Origin: Paenibacillus_AR mesotrionivorans
GTDB lineage: Bacteria; Bacillota; Bacilli; Paenibacillales; NBRC-103111
Length of the DNA stretch: 64,000 bases
Direction of reading: 5' to 3'
Assembly: GCF_046098205.1 (NCBI RefSeq)
Contig: NZ_JBJURJ010000011.1
Coordinates: 1-64,000 of the forward strand
This document shows, in pieces, positions 16,893-24,459 of this stretch. The notes under the pieces were generated by a model. It had not been told where the DNA came from, made no database searches, and saw only the letters and a program-made list of their open reading frames with translations. The first letter of the stretch is position 1; each line of letters begins with the position of its first letter. The translations under genes and the position numbers were made by a program.

Positions 16893-17447
16893 TCAGGATG
16901 ATTGCTTCTCGCCGGGTGCCTTGGGAGGCCAAACCAAGTAGGACACGGCAATAACCAGGTCAATCCCCAGCACAACCGACCAAAGACTTATGATCTGATT
17001 GAGAGCTTCCGTACGTGAGCTGTCCTGCACCATATACACCATGGCCAACAGCAGACCGCAACCGATGGCATAAGCCAGCAAATGGAGCACCCACCCCTTC
17101 AGATAATCGCGGGAGTAAGCATACCCGTACAGCTTGGACGGTTTCTCCCCCTGCTTGGCGACATAATAGCGGAAGCGGCTATCTGCCCAGGCGATCATTC
17201 TTTTGCCGTATGCGATGGAAACGCCTATATATACGGCGGCAATTCCATGGGCTGTAGTCGCTTGGGCCCCATGATACAAATCCCATCCCGTAACCGCCAG
17301 CAGAATCAAATCAATCAGCGGCGTTAGAGCCAACAATGTCATGCCAAGCTTAGATAACCGCAGCAAATACCTGGCCGCAAGCCCCAAGGCGATGACAACC
17401 CAAAAAGCAATTTCACACACCACAATGATCCAGGCGACACCGTTCAT
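16893..17447 (-). CDS. Integral membrane protein of unknown function
   Basis: The start ATG 17447, preceded by AAGGGG, gives 184 residues beginning MNGVAWIIVVCEIAFWVV. About five hydrophobic segments are separated by short charged loops; one conserved-looking loop is GKRMIAWADSRFRYYVAKQGEKPSKLYGYAYSRD in two parts around residues 95-125. It resembles the YmcC-like small membrane proteins of Bacillus, though no function is known. It is divergent from a TetR gene, with a palindrome between them, so the TetR protein may control it. Confidence 0.65.
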   Translation of the reverse strand: MNGVAWIIVVCEIAFWVVIALGLAARYLLRLSKLGMTLLALTPLIDLILLAVTGWDLYHGAQATTAHGIAAVYIGVSIAYGKRMIAWADSRFRYYVAKQGEKPSKLYGYAYSRDYLKGWVLHLLAYAIGCGLLLAMVYMVQDSSRTEALNQIISLWSVVLGIDLVIAVSYLVWPPKAPGEKQSS

Positions 17448-17477
17448 CGTATGGCCCCTTCCCCTAAAGAGATTTGT

Positions 17478-17503
17478 TAGGGCGTGTTTGCAAACCCACC
17501 CTA
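17478..17503. repeat. 26-bp palindrome TAGGG-n3-GTTTGCAAAC-n3-CCCTA
   Basis: Both arms end in TA, and each arm resembles the terminal repeat of the MITE at 38864-39023 (13 of 17 positions). The site lies between a membrane protein gene and a divergent TetR gene. It may be two abutting transposon ends, or the TetR operator. A related core is at 568-589. Confidence 0.5.
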
Positions 17504-17582
17504 GGCTAAGCAACAAAAGTATATCACCCCAATTTAAATAACACAACTGTACTAAATAAGGATATTATAAAGCCGCTGAATT

Positions 17583-17600
17583 TGCTACAATAACGGTATG
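17583..17600 (+). promoter_or_regulatory. Extended -10 promoter with predicted leaderless start
   Basis: TGCTACAAT (17583-17591) is an extended -10 element. The expected transcription start, 6-7 bp downstream, coincides with the TetR ATG at 17598. No purine-rich ribosome binding site precedes that ATG. Confidence 0.45.
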
Positions 17601-18185
17601 CCAAAAATAGTCGATCATTCCGAAAGAAAGCTGGAGATTGCCGAAGCCACATGGCGGGTTGTCAAGCAGAAGGGCATAAAGGGGGTTAGTGTGCGGAATA
17701 TTGCCCAAGAATCAGGCTTGTCCCCCGGCGCGCTGCGCCATTATTTTCCCGATCAGGAGCAATTACTGGTATTTGTGATGCAAGTTGTGAAGGACCGTGT
17801 ATCCGCCCGCATCCAACAGGTGTATCAGATGGAGCTGCCCCCTGTCCGGAAGGTGCTGAGCATTCTGTTGGAGATGGTCCCTACGGATGAGGAGCGGCGC
17901 ACCGAAATGGAAGTGTGGTTTGAGTTTACCTTTCATATGAAAAAGACAAACCCGGATGCATTCGATTCGCAGCATGACGGTATATACCAGGGTATGGTCC
18001 GATTGCTGGCCTATCTGGAGAGGGAAGGAAAGATGCGGGAGAGTCTGGATTTGGACCTGGAGGCAGAGCGGCTGTACGCCGTGCTCGACGGTCTGGCGCT
18101 CCATATGCTCTTGGACAGAGCACGGCTGGACAGCCGGCGCGCCCGGCAGGTACTGGAGCAGCACCTGGCTTCGATATGCCGGTAA
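17598..18185 (+). CDS. TetR-family transcriptional regulator
   Basis: A 195-residue regulator. Residues about 10-55 form the TetR helix-turn-helix (IAEATWRVVKQKGIKGVSVRNIAQ, then ESGLSPGALRHYFPDQEQLL). The remaining helices form the ligand-binding and dimerisation domain, of the kind found in BetI/PfmR-like members. The effector is unknown. The ATG at 17598 has no ribosome binding site and lies almost at the predicted transcription start, so the mRNA may be leaderless. The divergent membrane protein gene and the palindrome between them suggest a local target. Confidence 0.88.
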   Translation: MPKIVDHSERKLEIAEATWRVVKQKGIKGVSVRNIAQESGLSPGALRHYFPDQEQLLVFVMQVVKDRVSARIQQVYQMELPPVRKVLSILLEMVPTDEERRTEMEVWFEFTFHMKKTNPDAFDSQHDGIYQGMVRLLAYLEREGKMRESLDLDLEAERLYAVLDGLALHMLLDRARLDSRRARQVLEQHLASICR

Positions 18186-18199
18186 ATATATTCTGTCCT

Positions 18200-18742
18200 T
18201 TATTTCATCACCTTCTGGAATTTGAAAAAACCGTCCATACCCGGCAGCGGATCGCCGTGTTCGTCTTCCGTGTGGTGCATACGCGGATCAGGATGATGCT
18301 CGTTGTAGAACTCGACGATATGGAAGCCGCATTTGTTCACGTAAAAGTGGATGTTCCGCTTTTCAAAATAAGGCGTGGCCGTTTCCCAAAGCACAGTATC
18401 CGGATACTGTGCTTCTATGGCTTTCCAAGCGGACAGGCCCAGCCCGCGGCTGTGATGCTTGGAGGAGACATAGAACAGATCCAGCGAGTTATGCCGGGTT
18501 TCGCTGTTGATGCACACCACGGCCCCACCCGCCCTTTCGCCGTTGTAAACAATATGATACACCGCTGCCCCGGGGGCATCGAAGGACTCCTGCACATCCT
18601 GATCCGACGGAATCGGGCCGTAATCCGAATCCCCGAAGGTATCTACTACGGCAATGCGGAAGGCTTCCTGCAGCTCCCTGCGGAATTTCGGCAGATCGGC
18701 TTCCGCCACCCGCTCCAAAGTAACGACTGGTTCCATTTTCAT
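18200..18742 (-). CDS. GNAT-family N-acetyltransferase
   Basis: A 180-residue protein with the GNAT core: strand HIVYNGERAGGAVVCI, strand SLDLFYVSSKHHSRGLGLSAW (the acetyl-CoA pyrophosphate loop HSRGLG), then ATPYFEKRNIHFYVNKCGF, the beta-5 to alpha-4 signature. The substrate is unknown. The start ATG 18742 follows AAGGAG. It begins 8 bp after the stop of a MarR gene, so the two form an operon controlled by the MarR protein; detoxification by acetylation is a plausible role. Confidence 0.87.
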   Translation of the reverse strand: MKMEPVVTLERVAEADLPKFRRELQEAFRIAVVDTFGDSDYGPIPSDQDVQESFDAPGAAVYHIVYNGERAGGAVVCINSETRHNSLDLFYVSSKHHSRGLGLSAWKAIEAQYPDTVLWETATPYFEKRNIHFYVNKCGFHIVEFYNEHHPDPRMHHTEDEHGDPLPGMDGFFKFQKVMK

Positions 18743-18749
18743 AGCAGGC

Positions 18750-19178
18750 TCACTCCTTCATTCGTTGAAATTCCCCGTCTAGCCGTTCTGTGAAGCTTTC
18801 GAGCTGCTCCACCAGGCCTTGGTCCAAAAAAGGCTCCATCGCCCTTTCCTCCGCGGCAAAAATCGGCGTCAGAATAGAACACGCAAATTCTTTCCCGCTG
18901 TCCGTCAGCACAATTTCCTTTTCCTTATTGCCTCGGGCAACAAGCCGGATGTATCCTGCCTGTACACATTCATTCACCACTGTATTCAATGTGGTCCGGG
19001 GGATCAGCCACTCGTCACAGATTTGCTTCTGGGTGTGGGACCTCCCATCAGAAATGGCATACAGCAGCACGAATGTGTTGTCCTTGACGCTGAGAGTGCG
19101 CAGCAATCGATAATAAAGCTCATCAATACGGTTCACGGCAATCATCAGCCGGTGTATTTTGGTTCGGCTATCCGCCAT
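18750..19178 (-). CDS. MarR-family transcriptional regulator
   Basis: The start ATG 19178 follows GGGAGGG and gives 142 residues (MADSRTKIHRLM). The winged helix spans about residues 35-105, with recognition helix IPRTTLNTVVNECVQAGYIRLV and wing RGNKEKEIVLT. Helices at both ends make the MarR dimer interface. It heads a two-gene operon with a GNAT acetyltransferase. Two copies of the palindrome AATCCGAATTCGGATT flank its predicted promoter, strongly suggesting autorepression. Confidence 0.9.
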   Translation of the reverse strand: MADSRTKIHRLMIAVNRIDELYYRLLRTLSVKDNTFVLLYAISDGRSHTQKQICDEWLIPRTTLNTVVNECVQAGYIRLVARGNKEKEIVLTDSGKEFACSILTPIFAAEERAMEPFLDQGLVEQLESFTERLDGEFQRMKE

Positions 19179-19194
19179 AACAGCCCTCCCTCTA

Positions 19195-19256
19195 TTCAAT
19201 CCGAATTCGGATTGAACGTGCATCCGTATTATAATCCGAATTCGGATTGAATTCAA
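19195..19256 (-). promoter_or_regulatory. marR-GNAT promoter flanked by two identical palindromic operators
   Basis: On the minus strand, -35 TTGAAT (complement of 19251-19256), a 17-bp spacer and -10 TATAAT (complement of 19228-19233) form a near-consensus sigma-A promoter. The 16-bp palindrome AATCCGAATTCGGATT fills the spacer (19233-19248) and recurs downstream of the -10 within a perfect 22-bp palindrome (19195-19216). The centres are 35 bp apart. Confidence 0.8.
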
Positions 19257-19263
19257 GGGGATA

Positions 19264-19313
19264 GAAAAACCACATACACCGCCCTGGCCGAAGACCATGT
19301 GGCGGTGTATGTG
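19264..19313 (-). terminator. Terminator of the ABC exporter operon
   Basis: CACATACACCGCC (19271-19283) and GGCGGTGTATGTG (19301-19313) form a perfect 13-bp stem, followed on the minus strand by GTTTTT. It insulates the marR promoter. Confidence 0.85.
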
Positions 19314-19341
19314 CGTTCTATACCTATATATCAGTACTTCG

Positions 19342-20949
19342 CTACTTCACGCGAAACGTGCGATGCCCATACCTGCGTACCAAAACAAACGCGAGTAGCA
19401 GGTAAATCACTGTTACAGTGAAAATTACCACTGTCAGGCGCGAGCTTGGCACCCGCAAAACAAGGCTGACTCCGCATGCGGACGAGACGGCCATGTTTAC
19501 TAAGTAATACAGAGGATTTTTTACATTCAGCTCCGTAGAATACGGTTGAAACATGTAATACATACATAAATGATGGACCGTGAAAAAGACAGACAGGGAA
19601 ACAATGCATACCCATAGCAGGAGCAAATCGCTGCCGAGCCACTCCCCTCCGGCTGAAGCCGCTACAGCGGTCAATGACGCCCCAAGAGCAGCCGCAATCG
19701 TCAGGTTCATACCCAATATTTTGCCAAACCGGATACGAAAATGTTCATACGCCGCGTTTCGGTAATAGCTGTACCGCAGCAGACTGAGATCGCAATTGTA
19801 GAACATCGTCCTGCATATCTTCTCGCCTACGGCCATGAAATACATAACCAAAGCCAAGATAGGGAAGATCCCTTTCACTCCCCATCCAAGGCGCTCCACT
19901 TGTTCCCGAAACAGAAGCACGAGGATCACGCCTGCCACTCCCACAGCACCGATGACGGCTAACCGTTTGTTCACAGGGCCTCTGATCAGACTGTGGTGTC
20001 TGATGAAGAAAAGCGCGTTCAGATAGGCATAACCCTTCTTCGACTCCAGCTTGTTCTGCTGCTCCTGCTCTACCTTATAATCGCTGTCCTTGACCCTAAC
20101 GCTCTTTTTCTCCGCGTCCGACATCATTTTGCCCAAATTCAGCAGCGGGTCATCCCTTTTGGTTGCGGCATCAACCGCTTCTCTGTAACGGGAATAACGG
20201 GCCAGCTTCACCGCCGCCCACAGGCCACCCGCCGCAATAAGCAGGCCGGCTGGCCAACTCAGCAGAACCGTTTCCGTTGGCGGTGCCCAGTTGAACAGCA
20301 ACGGTACATACGCAGCAGCATAACCAAGCGCAATGACGCTCCAAACGATGGCGGTATGCTTGATCAGCACCATGCCGGTTTTCTCAAAGAGCTTAAGGTG
20401 TGCGTACTCCGCCACAATCCGCCACAGGGTGATCAAGGCTGCAAGCAGAACTGCCTGTGTAACCGTGGCTCCCATACGTGTCCCAAACAAAAGCAAGGCA
20501 GGCACCAGATAGATGAGAAAGGTCACATAACGGTATCCCAGCGAAGCCTTCATGTATCTCGTCGGAGACAATCTCATGAGCTTCACAGCTACATATTTTT
20601 CCCGCTTCGGTTCAAGGACCGTTACACTGCTAACGCAAGCAACCACTAAGCTGATCATAGCCAAAATATGAACAAACTGCCTCAGGGTTTGTTCCTCTGT
20701 CAACTCCGCCCCTAAACTCACAACAGGCAAAAAGACAAGCATCCCGACATAAGCCAGCCTGGTCATGAATCCCCACAACAGGGTAAGCAGAAACGCGATG
20801 ACGGAAACGGTTTTTTTGAGCTTCAGATTTGCGTAGGCGGTTTCTTTGATCAGCTTGCCGATCAGGGGCAGCTTCTGAATATAATACATAAGCATATTAA
20901 CCGTAGTGGATGTGCGGATAGACAACAGCGTGTTAATCGTTCTAAACAT
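19342..20949 (-). CDS. ABC transporter permease (ABC-2 type)
   Basis: A 535-residue membrane protein with about ten to twelve hydrophobic segments and a charged central loop (residues about 265-315, KMMSDAEKKSVRVKDSD). No family-specific catalytic motif exists for such permeases; the assignment rests on topology and on the overlapping ATPase gene (8 bp overlap). It resembles large two-half ABC-2 permeases of Bacillota. It probably exports a peptide, lipid or antimicrobial compound; the substrate is unknown. Its stop is followed by a strong terminator. Confidence 0.75.
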   Translation of the reverse strand: MFRTINTLLSIRTSTTVNMLMYYIQKLPLIGKLIKETAYANLKLKKTVSVIAFLLTLLWGFMTRLAYVGMLVFLPVVSLGAELTEEQTLRQFVHILAMISLVVACVSSVTVLEPKREKYVAVKLMRLSPTRYMKASLGYRYVTFLIYLVPALLLFGTRMGATVTQAVLLAALITLWRIVAEYAHLKLFEKTGMVLIKHTAIVWSVIALGYAAAYVPLLFNWAPPTETVLLSWPAGLLIAAGGLWAAVKLARYSRYREAVDAATKRDDPLLNLGKMMSDAEKKSVRVKDSDYKVEQEQQNKLESKKGYAYLNALFFIRHHSLIRGPVNKRLAVIGAVGVAGVILVLLFREQVERLGWGVKGIFPILALVMYFMAVGEKICRTMFYNCDLSLLRYSYYRNAAYEHFRIRFGKILGMNLTIAAALGASLTAVAASAGGEWLGSDLLLLWVCIVSLSVFFTVHHLCMYYMFQPYSTELNVKNPLYYLVNMAVSSACGVSLVLRVPSSRLTVVIFTVTVIYLLLAFVLVRRYGHRTFRVK

Positions 20950-21652
20950 GAGCTTCGTCGTCCTTCAGCAGTTGAATGACGGATTGCTCAAACTCGGGGC
21001 TCTTCAACAGCTCAGAGGGCACACCGGACAATTTCCCGTTGTTCAATAAGACCAGTTCATCGCACAGATCCGAGGCCAATTGGAGGATATGCGTAGAGAA
21101 GATCAGTATGTGATCCCGCTTCATCTCCCGCAGCATATTCTTCATCTCCAAAGCGACAATCACATCGAAGGAAGTAAGCGGCTCATCCAGCAGAATAACC
21201 GGCGGCTTCGTCAACAGGAACAGCAGCATCTGCAGCTTATTCTTCATCCCGTGGGAGTAGTTTTTGATCAGCCGGTGCCGGTCCTCGGTGGTCATGCTCA
21301 TCATATCAAAATAATGGTCAATCCCCTGCTCCGTCTTCAGCTTATCCCGGTTAATATCCATAAAGAATTTGACAAATTCATACCCCGTCAGAAATTCCGG
21401 AAGAATCGGAAGGGAATACACATACCCCACATCCTGCTCACGCAGCTCCCGCCTGTTTCCGTTCTCCTCCAGAAGCACCTGTCCGCCATCCGTGGCCATC
21501 TCTTTGCTTAAGCAATTGAACAGCGTCGTTTTGCCCGCTCCATTGCGGCCAAGCAGACCATAAATCTTTCCTTGCTCAAAGCTGAACCCCGCTTCCCGGA
21601 GCACCTGCTTATCCTCAAACCGTTTCACGATATCCTCTATGATCAAACGCAA
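20942..21652 (-). CDS. ABC transporter ATP-binding protein
   Basis: A 236-residue ATPase subunit. Walker A is GRNGAGKTT (about residues 35-43), Walker B is PVILLDEPLTSFD, and the signature is the atypical NYSHGMKNKL in place of LSGGQ. The H-loop is IFSTHILQ. The shape is that of exporter ATPases of the ABC-2/CcmA kind. TTG 21652 was chosen because GGAGG lies 8 nt upstream; GTG 21661 abuts that sequence. It overlaps the permease gene by 8 bp, so the two are translated together. Confidence 0.88.
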   Translation of the reverse strand: MRLIIEDIVKRFEDKQVLREAGFSFEQGKIYGLLGRNGAGKTTLFNCLSKEMATDGGQVLLEENGNRRELREQDVGYVYSLPILPEFLTGYEFVKFFMDINRDKLKTEQGIDHYFDMMSMTTEDRHRLIKNYSHGMKNKLQMLLFLLTKPPVILLDEPLTSFDVIVALEMKNMLREMKRDHILIFSTHILQLASDLCDELVLLNNGKLSGVPSELLKSPEFEQSVIQLLKDDEAHV

Positions 21653-21796
21653 TTGCAACACCTCCGTATGGTCACAAGAACAATCCCTGGTTTATCTACG
21701 GCATAAGGAGGGGCGGGGTTTCAACCGGCTTACGGCCGGCTATTGACGGTAGTTGCAAGATTATTCTGCTTGATTCATTTAACCCAAACTATCCCT

Positions 21797-21805
21797 TGAT
21801 ATAAT
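21797..21805 (+). promoter_or_regulatory. Candidate extended -10 element upstream of the leader peptide
   Basis: TGATATAAT is a perfect -10 hexamer with a TGn extension, about 100 bp before the leader-peptide ATG. No good -35 lies at 17 bp, which extended -10 promoters do not need. Confidence 0.5.
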
Positions 21806-21908
21806 TGGAAATTTATTAAACAATAAATTTGCATCAAACGAAGATTATGTATCAGGCTAAGTCGGATTGGTCGGCATACAGAGCCTGATCGAGACTTGGA
21901 GGTGAAAC

Positions 21909-21995
21909 ATGGCCCTTACATTCGGTTATGTACTTGCCGCGCTCCATGCAAGGTCTGTCAAACAGACGGCGAAACTTGCATGGAGCATAAGATAA
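21909..21995 (+). CDS. Leader peptide of the RNA methyltransferase (28 aa)
   Basis: ATG 21909 to TAA 21993-21995 encodes 28 residues beginning MALTFGYVLAALHARS and ending AKLAWSIR. TTGGAGGTG is placed perfectly before the ATG, better than most genes here. The coding sequence contains both arms of a perfect 12-bp stem (21941-21952 with 21975-21986), so ribosome position in the frame controls RNA folding. The downstream gene's initiation site lies in another stem 60 bp on. This is the layout of antibiotic-inducible translational attenuators such as ermC. No known leader with this sequence was recognised; the inducer is unknown. Confidence 0.7.
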   Translation: MALTFGYVLAALHARSVKQTAKLAWSIR

Positions 21996-22067
21996 TTTCG
22001 CCGTAATTGTTTGTCGGCCTTGCATCCTTAAAGATCAATTTTAAGGAGCGGGTAATATGACAAACAA
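21941..22067 (+). promoter_or_regulatory. Translational attenuator: nested and alternative RNA stems masking SD and AUG
   Basis: Stem 1: GCTCCATGCAAG (21941-21952) with CTTGCATGGAGC (21975-21986), enclosing GTCTGT/ACAGAC (21953-21958 and 21962-21967). Stem 2: TCCTTAAA (22025-22032) with TTTAAGGA (22040-22047), which buries the AAGGAG ribosome binding site. Stem 3: TTGTTTGTC (22007-22015) with GACAAACAA (22059-22067), which covers the start codon's last base and codons 2-4. Alternative pairs: ACGGCGAAA (21966-21974) with TTTCGCCGT (21996-22004), and ATGCAAGG (21946-21953) with CCTTGCAT (22018-22025). Confidence 0.65.
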
Positions 22068-22779
22068 ATTAAAAGCATATAAAAAGGAATTCGAGCTTTC
22101 CTACACGTCCGGCGCTTATGCGACGTTTGAGTTATTGAAAAAACGGACTAGCGACGCCAAGTGCGTATACATCCACTCGGATTACCGCGACGACGATGGC
22201 CTTAGCGAGCTGTGCAATGTGCTAAACGTGCCTCTAGTGCAGTCTGACAAGGCATTTAGCATTGTAAACCAAAAGGAAAACAGCTATGTACTCGGTGTAT
22301 TTCGTAAATACGCGGACGCGCTTGCGGTAGATGAGCCGCATATTGTGCTAGTAAATCCGTCTGATATGGGAAACCTCGGTACCATCATCCGCACAATGGC
22401 AGGACTGAATCTTAGAAATCTTGCCGTGATTGAACCGGCGGCGGATGTGTGGAATCCAAAAACCGTTCGTGCCAGTATGGGCGCGTTGTTTCACATACGT
22501 CAATGCGTTTATTCGAGCTTTGACGAGTACCAGACGCAATATCCGCTCCACACCTTGTTTCCGTTCATGCTTACTGGCTCGATTGCGCCAGAGGACGCAC
22601 CTCCGTGTCCACTCTTTACACTGATTTTCGGAAACGAGGCAAGCGGATTATGCGAAGCGTTTGCCCATATTGGTCAAAGCGTTAAAATTCCGTTGTCTGC
22701 CGATCTGGACTCGTTCAACCTTTCCATTGCCGCGGGAATAGGAATGTATGCGTTCGCACGGAACAACAATCTGGTGTAA
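22057..22779 (+). CDS. TrmH-family (SPOUT) RNA 2'-O-methyltransferase
   Basis: A 240-residue protein with the three SPOUT signatures: motif 1 NPSDMGNLGTIIRTMAGL (about residues 102-119), motif 2 LIFGNEASGL (about 190-199), motif 3 KIPLSADLDSFNLSIAAGIG (about 211-230). These enzymes form a knotted S-adenosylmethionine site and methylate ribose 2'-OH of rRNA or tRNA; the group includes the thiostrepton-resistance methylase. An N-terminal substrate-binding domain precedes the knot. Base composition looks lower in GC than in its neighbours, hinting at acquisition. Control by a leader peptide suggests inducible ribosome protection, but the target nucleotide is unknown and a housekeeping role is not excluded. 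Confidence 0.85.
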   Translation: MTNKLKAYKKEFELSYTSGAYATFELLKKRTSDAKCVYIHSDYRDDDGLSELCNVLNVPLVQSDKAFSIVNQKENSYVLGVFRKYADALAVDEPHIVLVNPSDMGNLGTIIRTMAGLNLRNLAVIEPAADVWNPKTVRASMGALFHIRQCVYSSFDEYQTQYPLHTLFPFMLTGSIAPEDAPPCPLFTLIFGNEASGLCEAFAHIGQSVKIPLSADLDSFNLSIAAGIGMYAFARNNNLV

Positions 22780-22971
22780 GCGCAAGTAAGTTTATGTGTA
22801 AACATTTACTCCTAACCGACCATTACCAAAGCTCGTGGCAGTCACTTGGGCGTACCTTGCTCCGGTTGACTGCCTCTTGTTGTTGACGAAGCCCAAAAAG
22901 GGCCGCAGCATCCTGCCTCCCGGCAGTCTGCCACAGCCCCCAAACCCGCGTCCCGCAAGGCTTCCCGGTAC

Positions 22972-23826
22972 TTACTCTTCTCCCGTCGCCACCGGGTTCT
23001 CCCCGTGGCTGATCCAGTCGCTCCAGCTGCCCAGATACAGCTTCGCATCCTCCCGCCCGGCCTCGGCCAAGGCCAGCAGATTAGGGCAGGCGGTGACGCC
23101 GGAGCCGCAGTACACGATAATCTCCTGGTCCGGATAGATGCCGTCGAACCGGTCCTTCAACTCCTCGGGAGACAACCACAGGCCGTCCGTTCCCAGGTTA
23201 TCCTTCCAGAACCGGTTTTGCGCTCCCGGAATATGCCCGGCTTTCTTATCAATAGCTTCTTCTTCACCCCGGTAACGCTTCGGTTCCCTGGAGTCGATAA
23301 GCACCGTACCCGGCCACTCCAGCCTCTCCCGCACATCCTCCATCACCACCAGCATGCGGTTCTGCACCCGGGCCCCGAACACCTTGGGCTCCGCAGCTGC
23401 GGCAGGCTCTGTTGAAACCGGCAGCCCGGCCTCTACCCAGCCGCTGTAGCCGCCATCCAGGAGATATACCTTCTCATGGCCAAGAAACCGCAGCAGCCAC
23501 CAGAACCGCGCCGCCATCGCTCCTCCTTGGTCGTCATAGGCAATCACCGTCGTCTCCCGGTCAATCCCCCGCTCCCCCAGCTTCAGCACCAGCACACCCA
23601 GATCAGGCATGGGATGCCGCCCGCCATACTCCCCCACCGGACCGGAAAGCTCCTCCTCCAGGTCAAAATAAACAGCTCCCGGCAGATGTCCCGCCGCGTA
23701 AGCCTCCTGCCCGGAGTGGGACTGCCCCAGCTGGAACCGGCAGTCCGCCAGCACCACGGGCTCCTTCCCCTCCAGCTTCTCCATCACTTGCTCCCTGCTT
23801 ACAATATACCGGTGTTGATTGGCCAT
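22972..23826 (-). CDS. Thiosulfate/3-mercaptopyruvate sulfurtransferase (tandem rhodanese)
   Basis: A 284-residue protein with two rhodanese domains. The first (residues about 10-125) ends in DGGYSGWVEAGLP. The second (about 150-275) carries the active-site loop YCGSGVTAC, whose first Cys is the catalytic persulfide carrier, and ends in LYLGSWSDWIS. The CGSGVT loop is that of mercaptopyruvate sulfurtransferases (SseA-like), while thiosulfate-specific enzymes have a different basic loop. It moves sulfane sulfur to cyanide or thiols in the cytoplasm. The start ATG 23826 was preferred; GTG 23835 is possible. Monocistronic. Confidence 0.88.
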   Translation of the reverse strand: MANQHRYIVSREQVMEKLEGKEPVVLADCRFQLGQSHSGQEAYAAGHLPGAVYFDLEEELSGPVGEYGGRHPMPDLGVLVLKLGERGIDRETTVIAYDDQGGAMAARFWWLLRFLGHEKVYLLDGGYSGWVEAGLPVSTEPAAAAEPKVFGARVQNRMLVVMEDVRERLEWPGTVLIDSREPKRYRGEEEAIDKKAGHIPGAQNRFWKDNLGTDGLWLSPEELKDRFDGIYPDQEIIVYCGSGVTACPNLLALAEAGREDAKLYLGSWSDWISHGENPVATGEE

Positions 23827-24069
23827 AAACTCCACTCCCCGCTTGACGCGTCAATGTATTGTCATTATACCAAAATCCGCCTCTAACCGCCGCAGTCCTC
23901 TGCAAGAAGAACCAGCCGCCGTTTATATGACAGAGCCGCCCTATTTTCCTGCCAGAAAATTTGTCAGAATTTTTAAAGTTTATATCTCCAACAAACGGTT
24001 TAAAGAAAGAGTGTAAAGAGAAAGACCAACCAATCTACCACAATAGAATGTTGGAGAGGAGAATGTAAA

Positions 24070-24327
24070 ATGGGTTTCATTTGGTCCTTGATTATCGGTG
24101 GTGTTATCGGCTGGCTGGCCGGTGTTATTCTGGGTCGTGACATTCCCGGAGGCGTCATCGGCAATATTATTGCAGGTTTCATCGGAGCCTGGTTAGGTAG
24201 CCTGATTATGGGAGAATTCGGTCCGGTAATCGGTGGCTTCTACTTCGTACCGGCTCTGATTGGCGCAGTGGTGGTGGTCTTCCTGACCAGCCTCATTCTG
24301 CGCAATACCAGCCGCAGACACAGCTGA
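24070..24327 (+). CDS. GlsB/YeaQ/YmgE-family small stress membrane protein
   Basis: An 85-residue protein with three hydrophobic, glycine-rich segments starting IIGGVIGWLAGVILG, then GGVIGNIIAGFIGAWLGSL, then a third before a basic tail (RNTSRRHS). This is the transglycosylase-associated/GlsB family, induced by general or envelope stress in Bacillota; biochemical role unknown. Start ATG 24070 follows GGAGAGGAG. A strong terminator is 40 bp downstream. A sigma-B promoter was sought and not found. Confidence 0.88.
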   Translation: MGFIWSLIIGGVIGWLAGVILGRDIPGGVIGNIIAGFIGAWLGSLIMGEFGPVIGGFYFVPALIGAVVVVFLTSLILRNTSRRHS

Positions 24328-24366
24328 TGCAGGCAGCGGACAGCGAAGCGTCCGCAATCAAATTGG

Positions 24367-24396
24367 GAACCGGGACATTCGTCTCCGGTTCTTTTT
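24367..24396 (+). terminator. Rho-independent terminator of the glsB-like gene
   Basis: GAACCGG (24367-24373) and CCGGTTC (24385-24391), then TTTTT. Confidence 0.88.
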
Positions 24397-24459
24397 GCGT
24401 TGTGCGGGGGGGATGGGACAGAGCGAAGCCGGCACGGAAGAGACTGGCGGGACACGGCG

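Noticed and set aside
21723..21741. Short inverted repeat CCGGC-n-GCCGG upstream of the leader peptide
   Set aside because: The stem is short, has no U-tract in either direction, and does not align with any gene end.
23998..24030. Possible sigma-B promoter before the GlsB-like gene
   Set aside because: GTTTAA is present, but no GGGTAT-like -10 lies 12-14 bp downstream.
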